Assembly: GCA_023382385.1 (NCBI GenBank)
Contig: JAHDVH010000002.1
Location: 186,001-250,000, forward strand
Reading direction: 5' to 3'
Length of the DNA: 64,000 nucleotides
Source of the DNA: a bacterium
Lineage (GTDB): Bacteria > Electryoneota > RPQS01
Within the stretch, counting starts at the first letter, position 1. Every line of letters starts with the position of its first letter. The translations under genes and the position numbers were made by a program. A model generated the notes under the pieces. It had not been told where the DNA came from. It saw only the letters and a list, made by a program, of their open reading frames with translations, and searched no databases. Below are positions 41,784-49,335 of the stretch, piece by piece.

Positions 41784-42910
41784 TCGTCTAGAGTCCTCAC
41801 TGTGTCAAGGAAGTCTGATTGAGTATGAATGTGATCTAGATTCGCTTCTACGTGATCGTAGGATACGCCTACAAGTGTTTTGAGAACAGACGTGCATATC
41901 AGTCGCGCCGCATGTGGAGGTACCGCCATGCCAATTTGTTTTCGAACAGATTCTTTTGAACCCTCAAAGACAAAAGTATCGGGAAATGTTTGGAGTCGTG
42001 CGCGCTCTCTGTTCGTTAGCGCCCTCGGTTCCTTCCAATGATACACATGCGTGCCACCTCCGCCACTACCTGTTACAGTATAAGCCGGCTTATAGGGGTC
42101 GAGCCTTTTATAAATGTGGCTCATTCTGACGTTCGGCACGTTTAGACGAAGATGCCTTGGAACGTTTTCGTGCCAAGCATTCCCGCCTGGAGGTATGTGG
42201 CGCAATCTCTCAATTACAGATTTGGATTGGCGCGTGTGTTCATGATTTGCGGCGTCATGAGGAATTGGAGGACACTCCAGAGCATCATAGGCAGTCTTCC
42301 TAAATTCAGGGGTTGTTGGTGCTGGCACCTTGAATTTGAGGTCAAGATCTGTTCTTATGCCGACTATGAGCACCCTGTGTCTGGTTTGTGGAACTCCGTA
42401 ATCTTCAAATTTATAGAGATGCGCCGTTAAATTGTAACCAAATCCAGCGTGTTTGAGGTCATCTAGAATCGAGACGAAAGCTCTTCCTTCATTAGCGCTT
42501 CGCAGTCCAGAAACGTTCTCAGCAACAAACCAAACTGGCTTGTGCACTTCTAAGACTCTTACTCCGTAACGATACAGAGGACCAAAGTTTCCATTAAGGC
42601 CAAGTTGTTCACCAACCATGCTGTAGTCGTTGCACGGAAAACCGAACGCAAGTGCATCTATACTGCGTAGAGAATCAATGTCCAAACTCCGCACATCACG
42701 ATTAATAACGAGCTCTGGTGATTGAGGACAAATGTTTCTACGAAACGTTGCACAAGAGTCCGCATCAATGTCATTCGCCCAACAAGAAACGATTCTATAC
42801 TCAACACCCTTGTACCTAATGCACGAGTTTGTCGCTCCTAGTGATAGTCCACCGGGTCCGCTAAACAACTCGCCAAGTCTGAAACTGCATGTCCCCTCGC
42901 TAATTTGCAC
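41777..42910 (-). CDS. DNA cytosine-5 methyltransferase
   Basis: A 377-residue C5-cytosine methylase. Motif I FRLGELFSGPGGLSLGA binds AdoMet, motif IV GFPCNDYSMVGEQ holds the catalytic Cys (usual form PPCQ), motif VI is ENVSGL, motif VIII QTRHRVLIVGIR, and motifs IX-X are RARLQTFPD and QIGMAVPP. The region between VIII and IX (about residues 215-290) is the target-recognition domain. It protects host DNA against the neighbouring nuclease. GTG start at 42910 overlaps vsr by 11 bases with GAGG seven bases before it. Confidence 0.93.
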   Translation of the reverse strand: MQISEGTCSFRLGELFSGPGGLSLGATNSCIRYKGVEYRIVSCWANDIDADSCATFRRNICPQSPELVINRDVRSLDIDSLRSIDALAFGFPCNDYSMVGEQLGLNGNFGPLYRYGVRVLEVHKPVWFVAENVSGLRSANEGRAFVSILDDLKHAGFGYNLTAHLYKFEDYGVPQTRHRVLIVGIRTDLDLKFKVPAPTTPEFRKTAYDALECPPIPHDAANHEHTRQSKSVIERLRHIPPGGNAWHENVPRHLRLNVPNVRMSHIYKRLDPYKPAYTVTGSGGGGTHVYHWKEPRALTNRERARLQTFPDTFVFEGSKESVRKQIGMAVPPHAARLICTSVLKTLVGVSYDHVEANLDHIHTQSDFLDTVRTLDEC

Positions 42911-43307
42911 AGCGCATCCTCTTTGCCAAAAGCCTTCTAAGTTTGTAATCCTCTTTCGTCTCGCATTCCCACACTATGACAACTTTCCATCCCATCGTGG
43001 TCAAGACCTCGCAAACCTCTCTGAATCTCAAGACATTCCGTTTGAGCTTCGTTCCCCAGTACTCCGTGTTAGTCAATGGCATGCTTGCGCGTCGACATCT
43101 TTCGTGCTGGTGCCAAAAGCAACCATTCACAAAAACAACTACTCTGTGCGACTTAAGGACAATATCAGGCTTCCCGGGCAGATTCGCGTCATGTAGCCGA
43201 AAACGGTACCCCATACAATGTAGAATAGATCGAACTCGCAACTCAGGTTGTGTATCTTTCGATCTAATCCGAGACATATTCCTGGATCTTTGAGAACGCG
43301 AGACCAT
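42900..43307 (-). CDS. vsr: Very-short-patch repair endonuclease (Vsr)
   Basis: A 135-residue endonuclease nicking beside T:G mismatches produced when 5-methylcytosine deaminates. Family motifs are clear: MSRIRSKDTQPELRVRSIL, LPGKPDIVL, VVFVNGCFWHQHERC and TNTEYWGTKLKRN. It normally accompanies an m5C methylase, as here. First gene of the cassette, with GGAGAGG ahead of its ATG and 18 bases after the rfbC stop. No separate promoter is obvious, so it may rely on the rhamnose operon promoter. Confidence 0.95.
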   Translation of the reverse strand: MVSRSQRSRNMSRIRSKDTQPELRVRSILHCMGYRFRLHDANLPGKPDIVLKSHRVVVFVNGCFWHQHERCRRASMPLTNTEYWGTKLKRNVLRFREVCEVLTTMGWKVVIVWECETKEDYKLRRLLAKRMRCAN

Positions 43308-43325
43308 GTCAGCCTCTCCATCCCT

Positions 43326-43781
43326 CTACTTAAACACAATATCCCAGTTATACGGAATCTTCGGGTCGTCGAAGGCAGCGCGGTGTTCGTCGGGATTCTG
43401 ATAATCATACAGATGATCCGGACAATTGACCACCACGCTTTCCGATTCGCTGATGCACTTCCAGCCGTGATAAACTCCCGGCGGAATAACGATCAGCATC
43501 GGATTGTATTCCCCCACGAAAAACTCGTTGATCTCACCTTTCGTCGGTGAATCCTCGCGCGCATCGTAGAGCACGACCTTGATCATCCCCTTCACGCACG
43601 TCATCTGATCCGACTGCTTCTTGTGAAAGTGCCACGCCTTGACCACACCCGGATAGTTGGTGGTCATATAAACCTGCGCAATCGTCAGATAATCCGGATC
43701 GTCCTTGCGCAAAATCTCCATCAGCCGCCCCCGCTCGTCGGGAATCAGCCGCAATTTCTTTGTTACAACGCCTTGAATCAT
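43326..43781 (-). CDS. rfbC: dTDP-4-dehydrorhamnose 3,5-epimerase family protein
   Basis: Cupin-fold RmlC-type enzyme, third step of dTDP-L-rhamnose synthesis. The 151-residue form is shorter than the usual 180 but has the core: RGRLMEILR, catalytic-base region KAWHFHKKQ, and IPPGVYHGWKCIS. Similar short forms occur in other phyla and could act on a related sugar. It sits between rfbD (23 bases upstream) and the restriction cassette. Confidence 0.88.
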   Translation of the reverse strand: MIQGVVTKKLRLIPDERGRLMEILRKDDPDYLTIAQVYMTTNYPGVVKAWHFHKKQSDQMTCVKGMIKVVLYDAREDSPTKGEINEFFVGEYNPMLIVIPPGVYHGWKCISESESVVVNCPDHLYDYQNPDEHRAAFDDPKIPYNWDIVFK

Positions 43782-43804
43782 GTCTCTCGGTTTCTTCCTC
43801 TATC

Positions 43805-44644
43805 TTACCTTTTCAAATAGTCTTTCAAACCCTCTTCCCACGTCGGCATCTCGTTGCCCAAAGCCAGCGCGTAAAGCGCAGGGGACAGCCGCGAATTCTT
43901 CGGACGCGGCGCCGGACGCGGATGCTCCTTTGACGTGCACGGCATCACCGGAGTCGTCACGCCTTTCAACTCGAGCGCTTTCTTCGCAAATTCATACCAT
44001 GTCGTGTAGCCCTGATTCGTGACGTGATACGTGCCGAACGCGCCGCTCTCGCTGATCCGGATCAACTCCGGCACGAGATCGGCCACAAACGTCGGTGAAC
44101 CGTGCTGATCGTTCACAACTTTCAATTCGTCGCGTTCGCGCGCGAGCTTCAAAATCGTCTCAATGAAGTTCGGGCCGTTCTTTCCGCACAACCACGACAC
44201 GCGCACGATATAAAACCACGGACAGATTGCACGCACGAATTGCTCACCCGCGTATTTCGACTTGCCGTAGACGCTGCGCGGATTGCCCGCATCCCATTCG
44301 TCGTAAGGCGAGTCCTTCGTGCCGTCAAAAATGTAATCGGTCGAAACATACAAGAGCGGCACACCGAGCGACTCGGCCGCCAACGCCATATTCTGTGTGC
44401 CGATCGCGTTGACGCGCATCGCCTGCTCGGGATCGGTTTCACACTGATCGACGTTTGTGAACGCGGCGCAGTGGAAAATAAACTCCGGATCGGCTTCGCC
44501 CGCAAGTCTCAATACGCGTTCGCGGTCGGTGATGTCCACTTCCGGCAGACTGAAACCCGTAACTTCGTCTCCCTGATCTTCGCAGGCCAGCGACAGCTCG
44601 CTGCCCAGCATGCCGAGCTGTCCGGTGATAAGAATGCGGCGCAT
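43805..44644 (-). CDS. rfbD: dTDP-4-dehydrorhamnose reductase
   Basis: Last step of dTDP-L-rhamnose synthesis, an NADPH-dependent SDR of 279 residues. Motifs: ITGQLGMLGSELSLAC (cofactor), FHCAAFTNVDQCE, YVSTDYIFDGTKDSPYDEWD, and YGKSKYAGEQFV with Tyr-x3-Lys. Its ATG is three bases after the stop of the membrane-protein gene, confirming the operon. Confidence 0.95.
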   Translation of the reverse strand: MRRILITGQLGMLGSELSLACEDQGDEVTGFSLPEVDITDRERVLRLAGEADPEFIFHCAAFTNVDQCETDPEQAMRVNAIGTQNMALAAESLGVPLLYVSTDYIFDGTKDSPYDEWDAGNPRSVYGKSKYAGEQFVRAICPWFYIVRVSWLCGKNGPNFIETILKLARERDELKVVNDQHGSPTFVADLVPELIRISESGAFGTYHVTNQGYTTWYEFAKKALELKGVTTPVMPCTSKEHPRPAPRPKNSRLSPALYALALGNEMPTWEEGLKDYLKR

Positions 44645-44647
44645 ATT

Positions 44648-45787
44648 CTAAGCTGTTGTGCGTGGTGTGATATTCAGCAAAACAAATGTCAAAGCGGCGG
44701 GAATCAGCGGCCCGAAGTAGTTCGCGCCCTCCCACACCGCGAACTCGAACTGATTGGCCTGCAAATCTCCCAGCGCCGACCAGAACATCGTAACAAGCAG
44801 CGAGACCAGGACTCCCTTGATCCACATCCGCTCACTCAGTTCCGTACGCAACGCCAGATAGAGCAGCGTCGCCGCGGTCGTGAGGAGAGATACAATTTCC
44901 AGCGTCGGCCCGAGCATTCCCTTCGCCCAGAAGAATCGCGTCAGCGGAAAATAGCGTTCCGGATTCCACAGGTAAAACGGCAATTGAATCAGAACGAACA
45001 GCCCGATCGCCGCGAATCCATAGGCAAACCCGCTCTTGCTGCTCTTGCGCAAAAGAAAACCCGCGATCAAAGCGAGCAAATAGCCGAACACAATGCGCGA
45101 ACTCGTAACGCACGCAGAAAGCAGCGCGCTGAAAGACTTCGCAACCACTCCGCCCCTCGTCCACGCGCGGAAACTCCAAATCGTCACGAGCAGAAACGCG
45201 CAGCCCATCGCAAGCATATCCGATCCTGTCACGGATAATTCCCAGAACACCGGCGCGCTGAAACACAGAATCAGAAAGAGCGTACCGAGTCGCAAGCCGA
45301 ACCACAGCGCGATACAACCCGCCGTCACCGCGACCCATACGGGCGACAGCAACTCCATCGCCTGCGCAAACACGAACGGTAGCGACAGCACAATCCACCC
45401 CGGCCCGGCACTCACCCACTCCTGCTTGAACGTCTCGCCTTCGTAAGGATTCAATCCCTGCACCAGTCGTTCGCCGCCGACCACCAGCGCATCATCCTGC
45501 GGACTTCCCCGTCCCTCAAATTTCAGCGCGTCCGCATACGGATAAACAGTCATATTGAGTATGACATGCAGCGCAATTAATGAGACGAACAGCACGCGCG
45601 AATTGAACAGACGCCTGAAACTTTTCGTGCGCACCAGCCACGCGTAGACGGCAAATGCGGCGACAAAATAGAGCGGAATCAGAACGTGCAGCGACTCGGG
45701 CAGATACTTGAGCAGTGCTCTTAGCGAAGGAACCTGCAGACTCCAAAGGAGCAGCCACGGTCGCCAGTCGAGGATAGAGCGCGCCAC
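44648..45787 (-). CDS. Polytopic membrane protein, GT87/GT-C-like (putative)
   Basis: A 379-residue protein with about ten membrane helices. The loop DALVVGGERLVQGLNPYEG resembles the DF.VYY.G...L.G.NPY motif of GT87/DUF2029 mannosyltransferases, so it may be a polyprenyl-linked glycosyltransferase, possibly rhamnose-related given the operon. There is no catalytic evidence. The GTG start at 45787 lies six bases after the SIMPL gene stop. Confidence 0.7.
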   Translation of the reverse strand: MARSILDWRPWLLLWSLQVPSLRALLKYLPESLHVLIPLYFVAAFAVYAWLVRTKSFRRLFNSRVLFVSLIALHVILNMTVYPYADALKFEGRGSPQDDALVVGGERLVQGLNPYEGETFKQEWVSAGPGWIVLSLPFVFAQAMELLSPVWVAVTAGCIALWFGLRLGTLFLILCFSAPVFWELSVTGSDMLAMGCAFLLVTIWSFRAWTRGGVVAKSFSALLSACVTSSRIVFGYLLALIAGFLLRKSSKSGFAYGFAAIGLFVLIQLPFYLWNPERYFPLTRFFWAKGMLGPTLEIVSLLTTAATLLYLALRTELSERMWIKGVLVSLLVTMFWSALGDLQANQFEFAVWEGANYFGPLIPAALTFVLLNITPRTTA

Positions 45788-45793
45788 GAAAAA

Positions 45794-46525
45794 TTAGTCG
45801 AGCGAGTAGCTGGCCTTGACTACGGCGGTGATATCCTTCTCTTTCGAGGACGTGTCATAGTAGCCGTAGTCGGAGACGTCGGTCGAGTTGCGCGGCGTGA
45901 CTTGAAAGACACCCATGCGCGCATCGCGCAGTTCGCCAAGCTTTGCGCCCGACGATTCGGCCATGACTTTTGCACGTTCGGCGGCGTCCTTCATCGCTTC
46001 ACCGAGCATTTCGATGCGCAGATCGGCGAGCTTGGTATACAGATACTGCGCGCCCCACGATTGAAACGGCACGCCTTCGCTGATCAGTTGATCTGATTTC
46101 TTGATCAACTCGCCGACCGCATCCACGCGCGTCGAACGAATCTCAAATGTCTGATTCACACGAAAGCCGAGAATCCGGCCCGTAAAATTGCCGTACTGAT
46201 TGTATTCCTGAATCTGCTCACTCGACACAGGTTTCATGGTCAGTTCGGCATCGGGAACTCCGTTCTCCTTGAAGAACTTCTGCACTCGTTCGCCGTGCGC
46301 GCGCACCGACTGATAGGCCTCCTGCTGTGTGGCCTCCTGTGCGGTGACGTTGCCCGACCAGACAATCAGATCCGCGACAATCGGCCGTTTTGCCGAACCT
46401 GTGACGGAAATCATGTCGCCGACTTTGCGCATCTCGACCAATTGATGACCGAGAACAAATGACGCGGCCACTATCGCAATCGCGATAAAGAACAAGCCGC
46501 CGTTGTTGTCTTTTGTGTCTGCCAT
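45794..46525 (-). CDS. SIMPL-domain (DUF541) protein
   Basis: A 243-residue protein with one N-terminal membrane anchor (GLFFIAIAIVAASFVLGHQL) and a SIMPL domain (MISVTGSAKRPIVADLIVWSGNVTAQ ... AMKDAAERAKVMAESSGAKLGEL). The family includes BP26 and YggE, periplasmic oligomeric proteins linked to oxidative stress, with no known chemistry. It is unusual to find it in a rhamnose operon. No Shine-Dalgarno is evident; a hairpin (46542-46568) lies directly upstream. Confidence 0.88.
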   Translation of the reverse strand: MADTKDNNGGLFFIAIAIVAASFVLGHQLVEMRKVGDMISVTGSAKRPIVADLIVWSGNVTAQEATQQEAYQSVRAHGERVQKFFKENGVPDAELTMKPVSSEQIQEYNQYGNFTGRILGFRVNQTFEIRSTRVDAVGELIKKSDQLISEGVPFQSWGAQYLYTKLADLRIEMLGEAMKDAAERAKVMAESSGAKLGELRDARMGVFQVTPRNSTDVSDYGYYDTSSKEKDITAVVKASYSLD

Positions 46526-46541
46526 ATGTGACTACTTTCGC

Positions 46542-46568
46542 GTCATCCGGAACGAAGTGACGGATGAC
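46542..46568. repeat. Inverted repeat resembling dispersed GTCATCC elements
   Basis: Arms GTCATCCG and CGGATGAC separated by 11 bases, between rfbA and the SIMPL gene. It resembles short GTCATCC...GGATGAC palindromes dispersed in many genomes. Only one copy was found in this window. Confidence 0.5.
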
Positions 46569-46587
46569 AAAAGTGGGACGTATTCCC

Positions 46588-47334
46588 TTAAAACCAATTC
46601 TCCTTCAAGTCCGGCTTGACCTGCTCGGCTACCAACCGCGACGCGCGATAGAGCGATGGAAACGTCCCCGCGTCCGTCCACCAGCCTTCGATGGTGGATG
46701 AGGTCAGCGTCCCCTCGCGCAGGTAGGCGTTGTTCACGTCCGTGATTTCGAGTTCGCCGCGCGCGGAGGGTTTCAGAGTCGAAATGATCTCGTAAACGTG
46801 CGCGTCGTACATATAGACGCCGATGACCGCGAGATTCGACTTGGGAGCCTTCGGCTTCTCTTCAATCGATAGCACCTTGCCGCTCTTGTCCACTTCGGCA
46901 ACGCCGAAGCGCTGCGGGTCATGAACTTCTTTCAGCAGAATCTTCGCGCCTTTTTTCTGCGCTTTGAATTCATCCACATGCGGCTTAATGGAATTCTCGA
47001 GAATGTTGTCGCCGAGAATCACGCAAATCGGATCGTCGCCGGTGAATTCGCGCGCGAGCCTGAGCGCGTCCGCGATGCCGCCTTCGCCTTCCTGATACGC
47101 GTAATTGATGAACGACAGCCCGAACGCCTTGCCGTTGCCCAAAAGATTCAAAAAGTCACCCGCATAGTGTCCGCCGGTGACGACCACGATTTCATTGATG
47201 CCCGCGTCGACGAGCGTCTGAATCGGAAAATAGATCATCGGCCGGTCGTAGACGGGCAGCAGATGCTTATTGGTGATTTTGGTCAACGGCAGCATGCGCG
47301 TACCGAGACCGCCCGCAAGGATAACACCCTTCAT
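46588..47334 (-). CDS. rfbA: Glucose-1-phosphate thymidylyltransferase (short form)
   Basis: First step of dTDP-L-rhamnose synthesis, coupling dTTP and glucose-1-phosphate. The nucleotide-binding LAGGLGTRMLPLTKITNKHLLPVYDRPMIYFPIQTL is complete, followed by ICVILGDNIL (metal-binding Asp), EKPKAPKSNLAVIGVYMYD and WWTDAGTFPSL. At 248 residues it lacks the C-terminal dimerisation extension of the 290-residue RmlA, as do many short RfbA forms. First gene of the operon; no clear promoter was identified in the 55 bases before it. Confidence 0.93.
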   Translation of the reverse strand: MKGVILAGGLGTRMLPLTKITNKHLLPVYDRPMIYFPIQTLVDAGINEIVVVTGGHYAGDFLNLLGNGKAFGLSFINYAYQEGEGGIADALRLAREFTGDDPICVILGDNILENSIKPHVDEFKAQKKGAKILLKEVHDPQRFGVAEVDKSGKVLSIEEKPKAPKSNLAVIGVYMYDAHVYEIISTLKPSARGELEITDVNNAYLREGTLTSSTIEGWWTDAGTFPSLYRASRLVAEQVKPDLKENWF

Positions 47335-47389
47335 GTGGAGTAGTCAAAAATGTAAAGTGAGAATGTGGAAGAAATTGAAAATGCTGCAA

Positions 47390-47845
47390 TCAGCGCGGCG
47401 CATTGGGTGCGGCTTCACGCTGCCTCATCTCCTGACCGCGAACAATGACAAACGCGACCAGCGAAACGAGAAAGAACACGAGCAGCGCCCACGCGATGCC
47501 TTGAATCGTGCCGACAATCGAGCGGTAGATTTCCAGCGTCCACGTCTCGTTGTTCAACACCGGCGGCTGCCACTCCTGGCCTTCGTGCTTCTGCTCGACA
47601 CCGGGCCGATCCACCCAGCGGCCCTGCGATCCTTCGGTGTATTGCTCGAGTTTGTAGAGATTCACGCCCGAGCTGACTCCGACCACGATGACGGCGAACA
47701 GGATGTACCGCTGCCACGCGGCGGAAATGTCGTCCCGCAGCACGCGCGTCAGGATACCGCCGATGGACTTGCGAAAGACCAGCGCCACGATCACGCTCGT
47801 GAGCAGGGACGTGATCAATGTGGCAAATAATAGTGAGAAGAACAT
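47390..47845 (-). CDS. Membrane protein of unknown function
   Basis: A 151-residue protein with three hydrophobic segments: N-terminal LFATLITSLLTSVIVALVF, then ISAAWQRYILFAVIVVGVSSGV, and C-terminal IAWALLVFFLVSLVAFVIV. Between the last two is a soluble loop of about 50 residues (YKLEQYTEGSQGRWVDRPG). AGGAG stands before the ATG. Co-oriented with the unknown gene eight bases upstream. No family recognised. Confidence 0.7.
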   Translation of the reverse strand: MFFSLLFATLITSLLTSVIVALVFRKSIGGILTRVLRDDISAAWQRYILFAVIVVGVSSGVNLYKLEQYTEGSQGRWVDRPGVEQKHEGQEWQPPVLNNETWTLEIYRSIVGTIQGIAWALLVFFLVSLVAFVIVRGQEMRQREAAPNAPR

Positions 47846-47853
47846 GATGTCTC

Positions 47854-48225
47854 CTAAAAGTGCAAATCGCCGCTGACCAGCGCGCCCGGCTCAACGTGCG
47901 GACCATTTAGAATGGCGCGGCGCGTACTTTCGTCAACATCGTCGAGAAAGAAATTCCATTCGCGATGGTCTTCGGGTTTCAATCCCTGCTCAACGATGCG
48001 CACGCGCTTGACCAAATCGAGGTCCTCTTTAGGCACGCGATAGCGCGGCACGATCACCCCCAGCACATGAAACTGCTTGCTGCCCGCTTCCTGAACAATC
48101 AGACACTTGCGGTCCGACACCTGCCCATACCCCCAGCCCACAGCCGCGAACGCCCGAATCGATGCCTCGGGTCGCGTGAGGTAGATGTTAAGTCGGCAAG
48201 TGCCCTCGGAAATGGTTCCGAGCAT
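47854..48225 (-). CDS. Conserved-looking small protein, unknown function
   Basis: A 123-residue soluble protein (MLGTISEGTCRLNIYLTRPE ... AFAAVGWGYGQVSDRKCLIVQE). It has no signal or membrane segment and no motif I recognise. GGAGG five bases before the ATG at 48225 and a good promoter at 48287 support it as real; longer in-frame versions upstream are low-complexity and cross the divergent promoter. It forms a two-gene unit with the membrane protein downstream. Confidence 0.65.
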   Translation of the reverse strand: MLGTISEGTCRLNIYLTRPEASIRAFAAVGWGYGQVSDRKCLIVQEAGSKQFHVLGVIVPRYRVPKEDLDLVKRVRIVEQGLKPEDHREWNFFLDDVDESTRRAILNGPHVEPGALVSGDLHF

Positions 48226-48286
48226 ACGGCCTCCGCACGGGTCAGGGGTTCCGCAAAGGGGAAAAATCGGACTACAGCAAGTCAAA

Positions 48287-48315
48287 AAGTTAACGATTCC
48301 TCGCCGGAGAGTCAA
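48287..48315 (-). promoter_or_regulatory. Sigma70 promoter of the two unknown genes
   Basis: Minus strand: TTGACT, 17 bases, TAACTT, 62 bases ahead of the ATG at 48225. Confidence 0.65.
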
Positions 48316-48355
48316 GCTAACTTCCTCTCTTTTCTTAGCTTGGGAGCTGTTTCGC

Positions 48356-48384
48356 TTGCATTTGCGCGGCGGGAAAGTTACCTT
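48356..48384 (+). promoter_or_regulatory. Probable promoter giving a leaderless DUF2520 message
   Basis: TTGCAT, 17 bases, TACCTT; the -10 ends six bases before the ATG at 48391. Confidence 0.55.
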
Positions 48385-48390
48385 TTCGGG

Positions 48391-49233
48391 ATGGCTGCAA
48401 CTCGATTTTACCTGATTGGACCCGGCGCTGTAGGCAAGGTGCTCGCCCGCCGGCTCGTAAACTCCGGCTGGCAATGCGCAGGCGTCTGCGGTCGCGGCTC
48501 CGCGGCGGGCCGCAGATTGGCCAAGGAGCTTCGCGCGGGCTACGTCTCGTCGGTGGAACACGTTCGGTTGGACCGAGGTTTCATCCTGCTGGCGGTCGGC
48601 ACGGGACAACTGGCGTCTGTTACTAAAGAACTTGCCAAACAAGACCTTAACTGGTCGCGTATCAAAGTCCTGCATCTGAGCGGCACCCTGGACACCAAGC
48701 CGCTTTTACCTCTGTCCAAGCTTGGCGCAACGGTCGGAGCTTGTCATCCCTACATGACGTTCCCGAGGTTTTCAGGGGTCGTCCGAGCCGGATCCAAGGA
48801 GGAGCGCCACGATGTTTCCTTCCCGTTGATTTTCGGGATTGACGGAGATACCAAAGGACTTGCGGCTTGCCGAAAACTTGCTAAAGCCTGTGGTGGCAAG
48901 AGTTTAGTCGTGCAGGGCAGCGACCGTGTAGCCTACCACGCCTCTGCCGTATTGGCGTGCACGCTGCTGGGCGCAAATCTTGTAATGGCCGAGACGATCC
49001 TGAAGAAGCTTGGTCTTGACCCAAACGTTTCGCGCGAGGCGGTCCTGTCGATTGCTCAGGAAACCCTAAGCAACTTTGCGGAGTATGGAATAGACCGGTC
49101 ATGGACCGGCCCGGCGGTGCGGGGCGACCGCCAGACCATCGCGGCGCACGTGCGGGCGATAGGCAAGCTGGACCCGGAAGCCGCCAAGGTCTATAAGATG
49201 CTTTCGGAATGGGTTATTAAAAGGCGGGTGTAG
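48391..49233 (+). CDS. Rossmann-like / DUF2520 domain protein
   Basis: A 280-residue protein. The N-terminus RFYLIGPGAVGKVLARRLVNSGW is a dinucleotide-binding GxGxxG fold. The C-terminal half matches the DUF2520 helical domain (GSDRVAYHASAVLACTLLGANLVMAETILKKLGL) found in predicted NADP- or F420-type oxidoreductases related to 6-phosphogluconate dehydrogenase folds. The substrate is unknown. The ATG at 48391 begins the conserved domain and lacks a Shine-Dalgarno; the reading frame continues upstream but with non-protein-like sequence. Confidence 0.85.
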   Translation: MAATRFYLIGPGAVGKVLARRLVNSGWQCAGVCGRGSAAGRRLAKELRAGYVSSVEHVRLDRGFILLAVGTGQLASVTKELAKQDLNWSRIKVLHLSGTLDTKPLLPLSKLGATVGACHPYMTFPRFSGVVRAGSKEERHDVSFPLIFGIDGDTKGLAACRKLAKACGGKSLVVQGSDRVAYHASAVLACTLLGANLVMAETILKKLGLDPNVSREAVLSIAQETLSNFAEYGIDRSWTGPAVRGDRQTIAAHVRAIGKLDPEAAKVYKMLSEWVIKRRV

Positions 49234-49335
49234 GCTTACGATGAGTCCGCGATTCTCACGACAAGTAGCCTCAAACCTTGCATGGCAAGTAGCTTTCTAC
49301 TCTTGATTTTCTTCTTTTCATTTCATTAGGATTTC

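Larger units (their letters stand above)
40833..43307 (-). other. Restriction-modification cassette inserted in the rhamnose operon
   Basis: Three overlapping genes, vsr, m5C methyltransferase and PLD-type nuclease, are visibly more AT-rich than neighbours. They lie precisely between rfbC and rfbB, 18 and 7 bases from them. No transposase, integrase, tRNA or flanking repeat is seen. Confidence 0.8.

Noticed and set aside
40833-43307. Prophage or integrative element
   Set aside because: Only the three restriction-modification genes are present; no integrase, phage genes or attachment repeats were seen.
47965-48390. Upstream extension of the DUF2520 gene
   Set aside because: The extension runs antisense through the 47854 gene and across both promoters; the Rossmann domain starts at 48391.
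48226-48675. N-terminal extension of the 47854 gene
   Set aside because: It crosses the divergent promoters and overlaps the DUF2520 gene; a good GGAGG supports the 48225 start.
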